In this document: positions 1 to 8,570 of the stretch, one piece after another
Numbering within the stretch: position 1 is the stretch's first letter
Layout of the letters: each line of letters starts with the position of its first letter
NCBI GenBank assembly: GCA_020632795.1
Contig: JACKEV010000010.1
Location: 372,001 to 436,000 of the forward strand
DNA length: 64,000 bases
Reading direction: 5' to 3'
Origin: Alphaproteobacteria bacterium
GTDB taxonomy: Bacteria > Myxococcota_A > UBA796 > CAJQPC01
Position numbers and translations under genes: made by a program
The notes under the pieces: model-generated
What the model was told of the DNA's origin: nothing
The model's input: the letters and a program-made list of their open reading frames with translations, nothing else
Databases searched by the model: none

Positions 1-1
1 C

Positions 2-1633
2 GCCCAGGTGGTCCACGCCGCCTCGGGCCAGGCCCTGGCATATGGCGAGCTGGCCGAGGACGCGGCCGCCCTGCCCGTGCCCCAGGACCCCCAGCTCAAG
101 GACCCCGCCCAGTACCGCCACATCGGCCAGTCGCCGCCGCGCGCCGACCTGCCGGACAAGGTGCTCGGCGCCCCCATCTATGGCATCGACCGCGCCGTCC
201 CCGGCATGAAGCACGTCGCCGTCGTCGGCACCCGGGCCCTCTTCGGGGAGGTCGAGGCCGTCACGAACGAGGCGGACATCCTGGCCCGCCGCGGGGTCGA
301 GGCGGTCGTGATCGTCCAGGAGGGCGTGGCTGTGGTGGCCGACAACCCCTGGCGCGCCGAGCAGGCCGCGCGGGCGGTGCGGTTCACCGAGCGGCCCCCG
401 GCGAACGCGGTGGCTTCCTCGGAGACCCTGCTGGCCGGGATGCAGCAGGCCCTCGCCGAGCCGGAGCGCTTCTCGACGGTGGAGGAGCGCGGGGACGTCG
501 AATCGGTCGAGGGCGCCGTCGTCGAGGCCGAGTACTTCGTGCCCTTCCTGGCCCACGCGCCGATGGAGCCGCCCAACGTGACCCTCTGGCGAGAGGGGGA
601 CGTCGTGCACGCTGCGTCGGGGGTACAGAGCCCGCTGGGCGCGCGGATGTGGGTCGCCCAGGCCCTCGGCCTGCCCGTGGAGAAGGTCGTCTTCCACCCG
701 CACACCATGGGCGGCGGCTTCGGCCGGCGGGCGGACGCGGGCGACGACATGCTCAACTACATCACCCAGGCCTGCGCGGTCTTCCAGGCCGTCGACCAGC
801 CGATCAAGCTGTGCTGGTCGCGAGAGATGGACCTCCGCTTCGACCGCTACCGCCAGCAGTCGATCGCCCGGTACCGCGGCGTGCTCGGCCCCTCGGGCGA
901 GGCCCTGGCCTGGCAGGCCGACAGCTACGGCGAGATCAACATCCCACCCGACGCCCGGACGGCCTACGCGGTCCCCCACCTGCGCCAGCGCAACGTGCAC
1001 GAGGAGACCTTCGTGCCCTGGGCCTACTGGCGCAGCGTCGAAGCCTCGATCCACTGCTTCTACAACGAGTGCTTCATCGACGAGCTGGCCCACGCCGCGG
1101 GCGCGGACCCCCTGCAGTACCGCCTCGACCACCTGCCGGAAGGGCACCGCCTGCGCGGCGTGCTGGAGGCCGCCCGGGACATGTCGGGCTGGCAGACCGG
1201 CGTGGCCCCCGACGGCACCGCGATGGGCGTGGCGGCCTACGCGCTCTTTGGCAGCGCCTGCGCCCAGGTCGCCCGCGTCGGCCTGGTCAACGGCAAGCCC
1301 AAGGTGGTCGAGGCGTGGTGCGCGCTGGACTGCGGCACCGTCATCCACCCGGACGCCGTCGTCGCGCAGATGGAGGGCGGCATGATCTTCGGGCTGACCG
1401 CGGCGCTGTACGGCCGCATCGACATCCGGGACGGCGGCGTGGTGCAGACCAACTTCCACGACTACCGCATGGTCCGCATGGCCGACGCGCCGCGGCTGCA
1501 CGTCAAGCTCGTGCCCGACGGCTCCCCGCCCGGCGGCGTGGGCGAGGTCGCCGTTCCCCACCTCTCGGCGGCGGTGCCCAACGCCCTGGCGGTGCTGGGC
1601 GAGCGCCCGAGGCGGCTGCCGCTGATCGGGTGA
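2..1633 (+). CDS. Isoquinoline 1-oxidoreductase-type molybdopterin-binding beta subunit (5' truncated)
   Basis: This is the C-terminal three quarters of a xanthine-oxidase-family molybdopterin subunit, most like the IorB group that oxidises N-heterocycles or aldehydes together with a 2Fe-2S subunit. The frame is open to the left edge, so the true start lies outside the window and roughly the first 180-200 residues are missing. Visible family marks are the Moco-binding stretch HTMGGGFGRR about 230 residues into the visible part, the WRSVEASIHCFYNECFIDEL segment, and GVGE near the end, whose Glu is the expected catalytic base. The partner iron-sulfur subunit is not in the window and is probably just upstream. 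The substrate cannot be read from the sequence. Confidence 0.88.
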   Translation, partial: AQVVHAASGQALAYGELAEDAAALPVPQDPQLKDPAQYRHIGQSPPRADLPDKVLGAPIYGIDRAVPGMKHVAVVGTRALFGEVEAVTNEADILARRGVEAVVIVQEGVAVVADNPWRAEQAARAVRFTERPPANAVASSETLLAGMQQALAEPERFSTVEERGDVESVEGAVVEAEYFVPFLAHAPMEPPNVTLWREGDVVHAASGVQSPLGARMWVAQALGLPVEKVVFHPHTMGGGFGRRADAGDDMLNYITQACAVFQAVDQPIKLCWSREMDLRFDRYRQQSIARYRGVLGPSGEALAWQADSYGEINIPPDARTAYAVPHLRQRNVHEETFVPWAYWRSVEASIHCFYNECFIDELAHAAGADPLQYRLDHLPEGHRLRGVLEAARDMSGWQTGVAPDGTAMGVAAYALFGSACAQVARVGLVNGKPKVVEAWCALDCGTVIHPDAVVAQMEGGMIFGLTAALYGRIDIRDGGVVQTNFHDYRMVRMADAPRLHVKLVPDGSPPGGVGEVAVPHLSAAVPNALAVLGERPRRLPLIG

Positions 1634-1648
1634 GGGGCGCCTGGTGCG

Positions 1649-4051
1649 CTACCCATCACCACCGCAGACGTCCTCATCCCAGAACGCCTCGTTGTTCCCC
1701 TCGTCGCACTCGTTGTGCTCGCTCCAGCCGGTGCCGTCGTCGTCAACCACGGCGTACAGGCCGTCCTCGCCGATGTCCGAGAGGGCGACCACGAAGGTCA
1801 TCGGGGGCAGGCGCTCGCCGGCGTCGATGGTGGCGGAGGTCTGCTGCACATCCAGCAGCGTGTAGGTGCCGCCGTCGTTGCGGTAGAGCGCCACGTTGAC
1901 GCCGGAGGGGCCCCAGACCGCGCCGCCGTTCTCCACCGCCACCCAGACCTCGACCTGCTGGTCGTCGCACTGCTCACAGACCCCGAGGATGGAGACCAGG
2001 AAGTCCTGGGCGGCCAGCGGATCGGCGGTGGGGCTGCGCTGGCTGCGGAAGCTGTTGTCGAGGTCCCAGGGCATGTCGGGGGTGACGGGGACGCTCATGT
2101 CCTCGTTGATGTTGCCCGACCAGAAGGTGGACTGGTTCCAGACCGTGCGGGTGGTGACCCACTGGTCGTTGGCCTCGCCCAGCACGTACACGCCGTCCCA
2201 GGGGGTGCGGTAGTAGTTGTTGTTGGCGAGCACGATCTCCGTGTTGCCGTCCCGATCGACGTCGACGGGGACCGGCTGCTCCCGGAGGGTGCCGGAGGCG
2301 TGGTTCGGCTCGTGCAGCAGGGCCTCGCCGGTGGCGCCGTCGCGGATGTAGAAGTCGGTCTCGTCGGCCAGCAGGACCTCGAAGGCGCCGTCGCCGTTGA
2401 AGTCCCAGGCCGTGCAGGGGGTGCCCCGGGAGGAGCCGTCGCTGGAGGACACCCGCCACATCTCGGTGCCGTCGTTGTCCAGCGCCAGCAGGTACGCCTC
2501 GCCAGAGAAGGCCACCTCGGGGTAGCCGTCGCCGTCCAGGTCGCCCACGCAGGGCGCGCCGTTCATCCGCGAGATGCCGGTGTCGACCCGCAGCAGCTCG
2601 ACGCCGTCGGTGTCCAGCACCGTGAGCACGCCAGAGGTCTGGTTGAGCAGGTCGCCGTAGCCGTCGCCGTCCCAGTCCACCGTGGCCGGGTAGCCCCCGC
2701 CCACGCTGGTGTCCTGCCAGATGACCGTGCCGTCCATCGCGGTCACCGAGTTGCTGCCGATGTGCTCCAGCAGGCCGTCGCCGTCGAGGTCGGCGGCGAA
2801 GGCATGGGCGTAGCCGTTGGACGGCGCGGTGGCCAGCAGGGTGCCGTCGGTGTCGAAGATGTACTCCCCGGCGATGATCTCGGCCGCGCCGTCCGCGTCC
2901 ATGTCCGCGATGGAGGGGTAGGTGTACTGGCTGCCGATGGTGTTGCCGCTGACCCACTTGAAGGAGCCGTCCGCCTCCAGGGCGATGAGGCGGCCGTTGG
3001 ACGTCGTGGTGATGATGTCCGGGGAGCCGTCGCCCTCGATGTCCCCCAGCGCGATGCCGCCCGACGCCGCGATGGTCCAGGTGGTGCTGCCGTCGCTGAC
3101 CGTGTTGACCGAGAAGTGCTCCCCGGCGCCGTCCCCGGAGATGACCCGCAGGTAGCCGCCGCTGCTGTAGGAGCCCCCGGTGAAGGTGTTGTACGCGATG
3201 TCGGGCACGTCGCCCTCGTCGATGAAGCCGTCGCCGTTGTCGTCGGTGAGCTGGCCTACCATCGGGGTCATCATCACGCGGGTGTAGCTGGTCCCGGCGG
3301 AGTAGACGTAGTCGTCGGTGCTCCATTCGACCTGGATCGACCAGTTGGCGGGGTCGTCGGGGGTGAAGGTGCAGGAGGGGTCGTCGGGGATGACCGCGCC
3401 CTCGGGCACGTCCTCGCAGACGTCGGGCTCCTCGTCGCCGTCGCAGTCGCTGTCGACGCCGTCGTACCAGGTCTCGGGGGCGCCGGGGTACACCTCGGCG
3501 TCGCTGTCGTCGCAGTCGGAGCTGTCGGCGATGTTGTCGCCGGCCTCGCAGGAGACCGTGGCGGCGTCGGGGTTGCCGAAGCCGTCGCCGTCCTCGTCGG
3601 CGTACCAGGTGGAGGCGTCGACGGAGGTGTCCTCGTCGACCTCGCCGTCGCAGTTGTTGTCGATCCCGTCGCAGACCTCGTCCGCGTCGGGGTTCACCGC
3701 CTCGTCGGCGTCGGCGCAGTCGGTGTTGTCGGCCACGGTGCCGCTGGGGGCCTCGCAGGCGACGACGGCGCCGTCGGGGTTGCCGAAGCCGTCGCCGTCC
3801 GCGTCGGTGTACCAGGTCGAGGCGTCGGTGGCGTCGTTGTCCACCGTCCCGTCGCAGTCGTTGTCGATCCCGTCGCACAGCTCCTCGGCGCCGGGGTACG
3901 CCGTGGCGTCGTTGTCGTCGCAGTCCTCGGTGTCCTCGACGCCGTCGCCGTCCGCGTCCACCGTGACGGGGGAGGTGTCCTCCACCGGGCCGTCCTTGCA
4001 GCCGAGGGAGCAGAGCGCGAGCAGCGCGAGGGGGAGCGTCGTGCGGGACAT
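1649..4051 (-). CDS. MopE-repeat / FG-GAP lipoprotein with CARDB-like end
   Basis: An 800-residue predicted surface lipoprotein. It starts with a short signal ending at LCSLGC (Cys18), preceded by an AGGAGG ribosome site. Residues ~25-230 hold three to four Asp-rich MopE-type modules of the form DCDDxDxxxxPGAxExCDGxDNDCDG, known from the copper-binding MopE protein of methanotrophs and common in myxobacteria. Residues ~250-670 are FG-GAP/VCBS-type blades (DxDGDG calcium sites, for example DLDGDGYPEVAFSG). The last ~120 residues look like a CARDB adhesion-type beta-sandwich. It probably binds metal or calcium at the cell surface; ligand and partner are unknown. It converges with the upstream oxidoreductase gene. 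Confidence 0.85.
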   Translation of the reverse strand: MSRTTLPLALLALCSLGCKDGPVEDTSPVTVDADGDGVEDTEDCDDNDATAYPGAEELCDGIDNDCDGTVDNDATDASTWYTDADGDGFGNPDGAVVACEAPSGTVADNTDCADADEAVNPDADEVCDGIDNNCDGEVDEDTSVDASTWYADEDGDGFGNPDAATVSCEAGDNIADSSDCDDSDAEVYPGAPETWYDGVDSDCDGDEEPDVCEDVPEGAVIPDDPSCTFTPDDPANWSIQVEWSTDDYVYSAGTSYTRVMMTPMVGQLTDDNGDGFIDEGDVPDIAYNTFTGGSYSSGGYLRVISGDGAGEHFSVNTVSDGSTTWTIAASGGIALGDIEGDGSPDIITTTSNGRLIALEADGSFKWVSGNTIGSQYTYPSIADMDADGAAEIIAGEYIFDTDGTLLATAPSNGYAHAFAADLDGDGLLEHIGSNSVTAMDGTVIWQDTSVGGGYPATVDWDGDGYGDLLNQTSGVLTVLDTDGVELLRVDTGISRMNGAPCVGDLDGDGYPEVAFSGEAYLLALDNDGTEMWRVSSSDGSSRGTPCTAWDFNGDGAFEVLLADETDFYIRDGATGEALLHEPNHASGTLREQPVPVDVDRDGNTEIVLANNNYYRTPWDGVYVLGEANDQWVTTRTVWNQSTFWSGNINEDMSVPVTPDMPWDLDNSFRSQRSPTADPLAAQDFLVSILGVCEQCDDQQVEVWVAVENGGAVWGPSGVNVALYRNDGGTYTLLDVQQTSATIDAGERLPPMTFVVALSDIGEDGLYAVVDDDGTGWSEHNECDEGNNEAFWDEDVCGGDG

Positions 4052-4100
4052 CGGGGCCTCCTGCCAATGGATTCAGGAGGATAGCAGACCCCTCACGCCA

Positions 4101-4961
4101 TTATTCGTCCACGTTGCCGTCACAGTCATTGTCTCCCCCGCCGGGCACCTCCGGGGCCAGGGGGTGGGTGTCCGGGTCGGCGTCGTCGCAGTCCCCTTCG
4201 CGCTCGGCGTAACCGTCGCGGTCGTCGTCGTAGGCGGCGGTGCCCTCGTCCACCCGGCCGTCGCAGTCCTGATCGACGCCGTCGATCTCCGGGGCCTCGT
4301 CTGCTGAAGGCCGCGCCGGATCGGCGTCATCGCAGTCGGTGCCGCCGAAGGCGCGGTCGGTCAGGTGGCCGTCGCCGTCGGCGTCCAGCGGCCCGCCCAG
4401 GGTCAGCGTCACCGCGTCGTGGCGCACCTCGCCCCAGAAGGCGCGGACGACGACCTCCAGGGTGTAGTCCCCCGCCGGCAGCGGCGGCGTGCGGATCTCC
4501 TCGTCCCGCAGGACCGGCGGGAGGGGGCCGAGGGGACGCTCGAAGCCCCCCGGGCGCAGGGAGGCCGACCAGGTGTACAGCTCCGGCGGGCACTCGGCGG
4601 CGGTGTTGCGGGCGATGAACTGCATCGGGGTGTCGGCGGGCCGGGCGGTGTAGCGCAGGCCGTCGAAGCGCAGGGGGGTGTCGACGTGGACCGGCAGGGT
4701 GGCGGCGGCGGTGGCCACCGGCCCGCCGTCGGCGGAGGCCTCGAAGGTCAGCGCGGTGCCCGGCGGGGCCTGGCCCGAGAAGCGCGCGACGCCGTCGTTG
4801 ACCGCGCGGATCACCGCGGGCGCGCCGTTGACCTGCAGGGCGACGCGATCGCCGCGGGCCTCGACGGTGGCCTGCCAGCCCCCGCAGCGATCCACGAGGA
4901 CGGAGACGTCCTCCACCGTCGGCGTGCAGCCGCCAGCCAGCATGAGCAGGATCCCGCGCAT
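4101..4961 (-). CDS. Lipoprotein with two C-terminal MopE-type metal-binding modules
   Basis: A 286-residue predicted lipoprotein. I chose the ATG at 4961 because it gives a short hydrophobic leader ending in LAGGC; a longer upstream frame has no signal and runs through the divergent promoter region. The middle (~30-190) is beta-rich without a recognised family. The C-terminus has two Asp-rich modules, the first with DADGDGHLTD and DQDCDGRVDE, the second ending at the stop with GGDNDCDGNVDE. It lies 49 bp downstream of the start of another MopE-repeat lipoprotein on the same strand, which suggests a shared surface-protein locus. The function is unknown beyond probable metal binding. Confidence 0.75.
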   Translation of the reverse strand: MRGILLMLAGGCTPTVEDVSVLVDRCGGWQATVEARGDRVALQVNGAPAVIRAVNDGVARFSGQAPPGTALTFEASADGGPVATAAATLPVHVDTPLRFDGLRYTARPADTPMQFIARNTAAECPPELYTWSASLRPGGFERPLGPLPPVLRDEEIRTPPLPAGDYTLEVVVRAFWGEVRHDAVTLTLGGPLDADGDGHLTDRAFGGTDCDDADPARPSADEAPEIDGVDQDCDGRVDEGTAAYDDDRDGYAEREGDCDDADPDTHPLAPEVPGGGDNDCDGNVDE

Positions 4962-5052
4962 GGCCCACTCTCGCGCGCGCGCCGCGGGAGGGTCAAGGGA
5001 GCGCGGACGGAGGATCAGGATAAAGGGCCCGTTCCGCAGAACGGAGTGGAAC

Positions 5053-6069
5053 GTGAAGCAGGTGCTGATCCCGCGAACCGGAGACCCCTCGGTGCTGAAG
5101 CTCATCGAGGTCGACGACCCCACCCCCGGCCCCGGGGCGCTGCGCATCGCCGTCGAGGCGGCGGGGGTGAACTTCGCCGACCTCATGGCCCGCATGGGCC
5201 TCTACCCGGACGCGCCGCCGCTGCCGACGGTGGTGGGCTACGAGGTGGCCGGCACCATCGACGCGGTGGGCGAGGGCGTCGACCCCGCGCGGGTGGGCCA
5301 GCCGGTGCTCGCGATGACCCGCTTCGGGGGCTACGCCTCCAAGGTGGTCGTGCCCGCGATCCAGGCGGTGGAGCGCCCCGAGGGCATGGACGCGGTCACC
5401 GGCGCCTCCATCCCGGTCACCGGGCTGACCGCGTGGATGATGCTGGAGGTCATGGGGCGGGTCCGTCGGGGCGACCGGGTGCTGGTGCACTCGGCGGGCG
5501 GCGGGGTCGGCTTGATGGCGCTGGACCTGCTCAAGTGGCGACGGGCCTACGCCATCGGCACGGCCTCCTCGGGCAAGCACGACCTCCTCAAGGAGCGCGG
5601 CTACGACCAGCTCATCGACTACCGGAAGCAGGACTTCGCCGAGGCCCTGGCCGGCGAGGAGGGCCTCGACCTCATCCTGGACCCCATCGGGGGCGAATAC
5701 TGGGCCAAGGGCCTCTCCCTGCTGCGCCCCGGCGGCCGGCTGGTGTGCTTCGGCATGTCCGCGAACGCCGCCAGCGACACCCGCAGCGTGCTCACCCTGC
5801 TGCGCAACATGGCCTCGGTGCCCTGGATGAAGGTCAACCCCATCACGCTCATGAACGAGAACAAGGGCGTGATGGGCGTGAACATGGGGCACCTGTGGGA
5901 CCACCAGGCCCGGGTGGTCGGCTGGCTGCACGAGCTGCTGGGGCTGTGGGCGCAGGGCGTGCTGCGGCCACAGGTCCACGCGACGGTGCCCTTCTCCAAC
6001 GCGGCGGAGGCGCACCGCATCCTTCACGATCGCGAGAACTTCGGGAAGGTGGTGTTGGTGGTGGACTGA
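5053..6069 (+). CDS. Medium-chain dehydrogenase/reductase, quinone oxidoreductase / VAT-1 type
   Basis: A 338-residue NAD(P)-dependent oxidoreductase of the MDR superfamily, quinone reductase branch. The GTG start at 5053 follows GGAG and begins VKQVLIPRTGDPSVLKL; an in-frame upstream extension lacks homology. It shows the GroES-like half (AAGVNFADLMARMGLYP, VVGYEVAG), the SIPVTGLTAWMML segment, and the Rossmann nucleotide site HSAGGGVGLMALDL. The Cys ligands of the zinc-dependent alcohol dehydrogenases are absent, which fits a zinc-independent enzyme. The C-terminal stretch HRILHDRENFGKVVLVVD is typical. Substrate is unknown; quinones or alpha,beta-unsaturated carbonyls are usual for the family. 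Its last 46 bp overlap the convergent GNAT gene. Confidence 0.87.
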   Translation: MKQVLIPRTGDPSVLKLIEVDDPTPGPGALRIAVEAAGVNFADLMARMGLYPDAPPLPTVVGYEVAGTIDAVGEGVDPARVGQPVLAMTRFGGYASKVVVPAIQAVERPEGMDAVTGASIPVTGLTAWMMLEVMGRVRRGDRVLVHSAGGGVGLMALDLLKWRRAYAIGTASSGKHDLLKERGYDQLIDYRKQDFAEALAGEEGLDLILDPIGGEYWAKGLSLLRPGGRLVCFGMSANAASDTRSVLTLLRNMASVPWMKVNPITLMNENKGVMGVNMGHLWDHQARVVGWLHELLGLWAQGVLRPQVHATVPFSNAAEAHRILHDRENFGKVVLVVD

Positions 6070-6653
6070 GGATCAGGGGCAAGCGGCCGCCGCCAGAGCT
6101 GGCGGGCCTGGGGGTCGGTGCGAGCGGTCGTTCGGACCACCACGAAGCCCGCGCGACGCAGGTTGGTCTCAGAGACGTGGTTGTCAGGGTGGCAGCTTGT
6201 GATGGCCCAACGACGCCGGACCCCTGTGGCGGTCTCGACCGCCGCGCGGGTCATCGCGCCCGCGAGGCCACGGCGCCGATGCTCGGGGCTCACCGCGACC
6301 CCCGCGAAGCGCACGGCCTCCTTCACGGCCTCCAGAGGCAGCGACCACTCGCGGTAGGCGACGTTGTCGTCCAGGTCCTCAGGGCTGTCCGGCAGATAAC
6401 ACAGCCGATAGCCCACCAGACGGTCTCCTTGGAAGGCACCCAGGGCAAACCCACGCTCGCCGCTGAGGCAGTCGTGGAGGATCATGGGATGGATGGGGTG
6501 GTTGAACCGTCCGAAGACAGGATCTGCGACGATCACCGCGTTCAGCGCCAGGACGTCATCTCGATGGGGTGGCGCCAGCCGACGCAGCGTCGGGGTCCGG
6601 GGGGCAAAGCGGGGTGGCCCTATCTGGAGGGAGGTTTGGAGTTCCTGCATCAT
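6024..6653 (-). CDS. GNAT-family N-acetyltransferase
   Basis: About 209 residues from the ATG at 6653 (MMQELQ...); a start at 6701 is also open. The acetyl-CoA binding motif A is clear: VAVSPEHRRRGLAGAM, followed by a helix and the C-terminal NHVSETNLRRAGFVVVRTT, where GNAT proteins place motif B. The N-terminal half is less typical and rich in His/Asp. The substrate is unknown. The gene ends inside the convergent oxidoreductase gene (46 bp tail-to-tail overlap), so the two 3' ends are constrained together. Confidence 0.78.
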   Translation of the reverse strand: MMQELQTSLQIGPPRFAPRTPTLRRLAPPHRDDVLALNAVIVADPVFGRFNHPIHPMILHDCLSGERGFALGAFQGDRLVGYRLCYLPDSPEDLDDNVAYREWSLPLEAVKEAVRFAGVAVSPEHRRRGLAGAMTRAAVETATGVRRRWAITSCHPDNHVSETNLRRAGFVVVRTTARTDPQARQLWRRPLAPDPQSTTNTTFPKFSRS

Positions 6654-6792
6654 GCACCTCGCTGGGGTCCGGTTGACGGCCCCCGTTTCAGCAAGGAACA
6701 TGCCTGGAGCTGTTGGAACGGCGCCACCCGCCCCAGGCTCCCCCAGGTGTGGTCCTCAACCGAGAGAAACCCCAAGCCAGCTGACGTCACGC

Positions 6793-6852
6793 CGAGCTCG
6801 CGGACCGGTCGCGGACCGTCAGTGACCGATCGCGGACCGCCGGTGACCGATC
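6793..6852. repeat. Short tandem GACCG/GTGACCGATC repeat
   Basis: In the gap between two minus-strand genes the block TCGCGGACCG occurs three times and GTGACCGATC twice, giving a roughly 21-bp unit repeated about two and a half times. It lies just downstream of the small lipoprotein gene's stop and upstream of the GNAT gene. It may be a transcription end, a regulator site, or a degenerate relic of a repeat family; no protein is known for it. Confidence 0.5.
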
Positions 6853-6871
6853 AAACCAACGCGATCGAGCC

Positions 6872-7315
6872 CTACTGCCGCCGCCCCGCCACCTCCGCGG
6901 TGCCCTCGTTCCCCTCGGAGTCCCGGGCGGTGAGCCGGAAGGTGTAGGTGTCCGCCGCGTCGCAGTTGATGCCGGCGGTGTCCGCGTTGAAGCTGGTGTT
7001 GATGGTGCCGGCGGTCTTGTCCACCACCGCGTCGATGTCGTAGACCACGCCGCCGCCGGCCAGCACCTCGAGGGTGGCCCAGACGTCCAGCGTGTCGTCG
7101 CCCTGGGGGTCGGTCACGCTGGCGGTGATGATCCATTGGAAGAAGGTGTCGCCCTCGGTGTGCTCGTAGCAGAAGGCGTCGGGCTCGGTGATCCGAGGGG
7201 AGAACTCGTCGACGGGGGTGCCGCCCGAGTCGCTGCCCGAGTCGTCGCCGTCGTTGTTGAGGATGCCCTTGCAGCCGCCGAGGACGGCGAGGGCGAGCAT
7301 AGCGGTGCGCGTCAT
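6872..7315 (-). CDS. Small exported lipoprotein, cadherin/Ig-like
   Basis: A 147-residue lipoprotein. The start at 7315 follows GGAGG by ten bases and gives MTRTAMLALAVLGGC, a clean lipobox, followed by an Asp/Ser/Gly linker. The mature part is one beta-sandwich-like domain ending TFRLTARDSEGNEGTAEV, a pattern often seen in bacterial Ig/cadherin-type folds (AxDxxGN). Two Cys residues could form a disulfide. No enzyme motif is seen. It may be a surface structural or binding protein. Confidence 0.7.
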   Translation of the reverse strand: MTRTAMLALAVLGGCKGILNNDGDDSGSDSGGTPVDEFSPRITEPDAFCYEHTEGDTFFQWIITASVTDPQGDDTLDVWATLEVLAGGGVVYDIDAVVDKTAGTINTSFNADTAGINCDAADTYTFRLTARDSEGNEGTAEVAGRRQ

Positions 7316-7359
7316 GAGGAACCTCCAGGGGGCGCCATAGTATCGCCCGAAGGAAGGCT

Positions 7360-8373
7360 TCAGGCCAGCACCGCCCCGATCGCGGGGCCCCGCAGCAGCA
7401 CCCGGTCCTCCCCCGGCAGCCGCACGGTCTTGAGCAGGCCGGCCAGCATGAGGGTGCGGTCCAGGGTGGGGATCTCGACCAGCGGCTCGCCCCGCAGGAG
7501 CTGCTCCATGCGGTCGGCCAGCGCGGAGTCGCTGGAGACGATATGCACCGCGCCGCGGATCTCGTCGGCGAGCTGGCCCATGCAGCGGATCAGATCCTTG
7601 CGGGCGTCGGGCAGCCCGCCGGAGGCGCGGGCGCCGCTCCCCAGGGCCTCGACCACCGCCGGGATGCCGCCGGAGAAGCGCGCGGCCCGCTCCAGCTCCT
7701 GGCGCCCGGAGGGCCCGGCCTGGCCCACCAGCGCGGCGGCGGCCTCGGCCTCGCCGTAGTCGGCGAGCACGACCTTGGGGGCGTCGTCGATCTTCATCTG
7801 GGGGGCGTCCACCGTGCCGGCCATGAGCATGGTCGCCCGGCGCTCGCCCACGTAGCAGCCCGCGAAGCGCGCCCAGACCTCGGCGAGGTCCTCGATGACG
7901 TCCACGGGCAGGTATTCGGCGCCGTGGGCCAGCAGAGCGACCTGGCCCACCCCCGGCTGGAACTGTGCCCGCTCCAGCAGGGAGCGCGCCGCGGTGCGGA
8001 AGCCCTTGCTGCTGGCCACCGTGGGCACCCGCAGGGCGTCCCGGCGGGTCTCGCTGAGCTGGGCGAGCACCTGCAGCACGAAGAACCAGGCCTCGGTGCG
8101 GGGGCGGCCCTTCAGGGGGCGGAACGACACGGTGCGGCAGCCCACCCCGGGCTCGCCCACCGCGAGGTCCAGCGCGAGGTCCTCCAGGAAGACCTGGGGC
8201 TTGGACCAGCGCGGGGTGGTCAGGACGACCGGGTCCATGCGGCGGAGGTGGGCGCGGATCTTGCGCGCGGAGCGCCCGCGCAGGGCGGCCTCCAGCACGT
8301 GCTGCTCGGGGTTGAAGAAGCCCTCGGTCCGCGTCTGCTTCATGATCTCGATTCTGCGTGCCAGCCGGCTCAT
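7360..8373 (-). CDS. AAA/STAND-like protein with degenerate Walker motifs
   Basis: 337 residues from the ATG at 8373 (MSRLARRIEIMK; 13 more codons are open upstream). I did not recognise a named family, but landmarks occur in AAA/STAND ATPase order: GEPGVGCRT at the place of a Walker A GxxGxGKT with the Lys lost, VALLAHGAEYL where a Walker B acidic strand is expected but without DE, an MLMAGT strand resembling sensor 1, and FSGGIPAVVEAL resembling the sensor-2/lid region. A winged-helix-like end would be usual. It is divergent, 197 bp away, from the first gene of the tubulin-Hsp70 run, and may be its partner or regulator. If the reading is right, it binds nucleotide poorly or not at all. Confidence 0.6.
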   Translation of the reverse strand: MSRLARRIEIMKQTRTEGFFNPEQHVLEAALRGRSARKIRAHLRRMDPVVLTTPRWSKPQVFLEDLALDLAVGEPGVGCRTVSFRPLKGRPRTEAWFFVLQVLAQLSETRRDALRVPTVASSKGFRTAARSLLERAQFQPGVGQVALLAHGAEYLPVDVIEDLAEVWARFAGCYVGERRATMLMAGTVDAPQMKIDDAPKVVLADYGEAEAAAALVGQAGPSGRQELERAARFSGGIPAVVEALGSGARASGGLPDARKDLIRCMGQLADEIRGAVHIVSSDSALADRMEQLLRGEPLVEIPTLDRTLMLAGLLKTVRLPGEDRVLLRGPAIGAVLA

Positions 8374-8505
8374 CGACTGCTCCTGCTGAGGGCGGTGCCC
8401 CGGGGCTGGCAATCCCCAGGGGGCGGGTCTGCGGTCTGCCGAAGGTTCGCGGAAGGCTCACCGACGGCGCGCCGTACACCCATCCATCAGCCTCTATGAT
8501 CAAGT

Positions 8506-8526
8506 GTTGGAATGTCAAGATCCAAC
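8506..8526. promoter_or_regulatory. Palindrome between divergent genes (operator candidate)
   Basis: GTTGGA and TCCAAC form an inverted repeat with nine bases between them, in an A/T-richer stretch 45 bp before the start of the winged-helix-like gene and 133 bp before the divergent AAA-like gene. The position suits an operator for both promoters. The binding protein is not known; the first gene of the run, which looks DNA-binding, is the obvious candidate. Confidence 0.4.
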
Positions 8527-8570
8527 TTGAAGTTTTACCTGAGCTTTTGGCGCCGGGATATGATCCCCTC

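Noticed and set aside
1715..4084. Plus-strand open frame opposite the first MopE-repeat gene
   Set aside because: It is a shadow of the Asp-rich repeats (runs of Val/Gly/Ala) without signal or domain.
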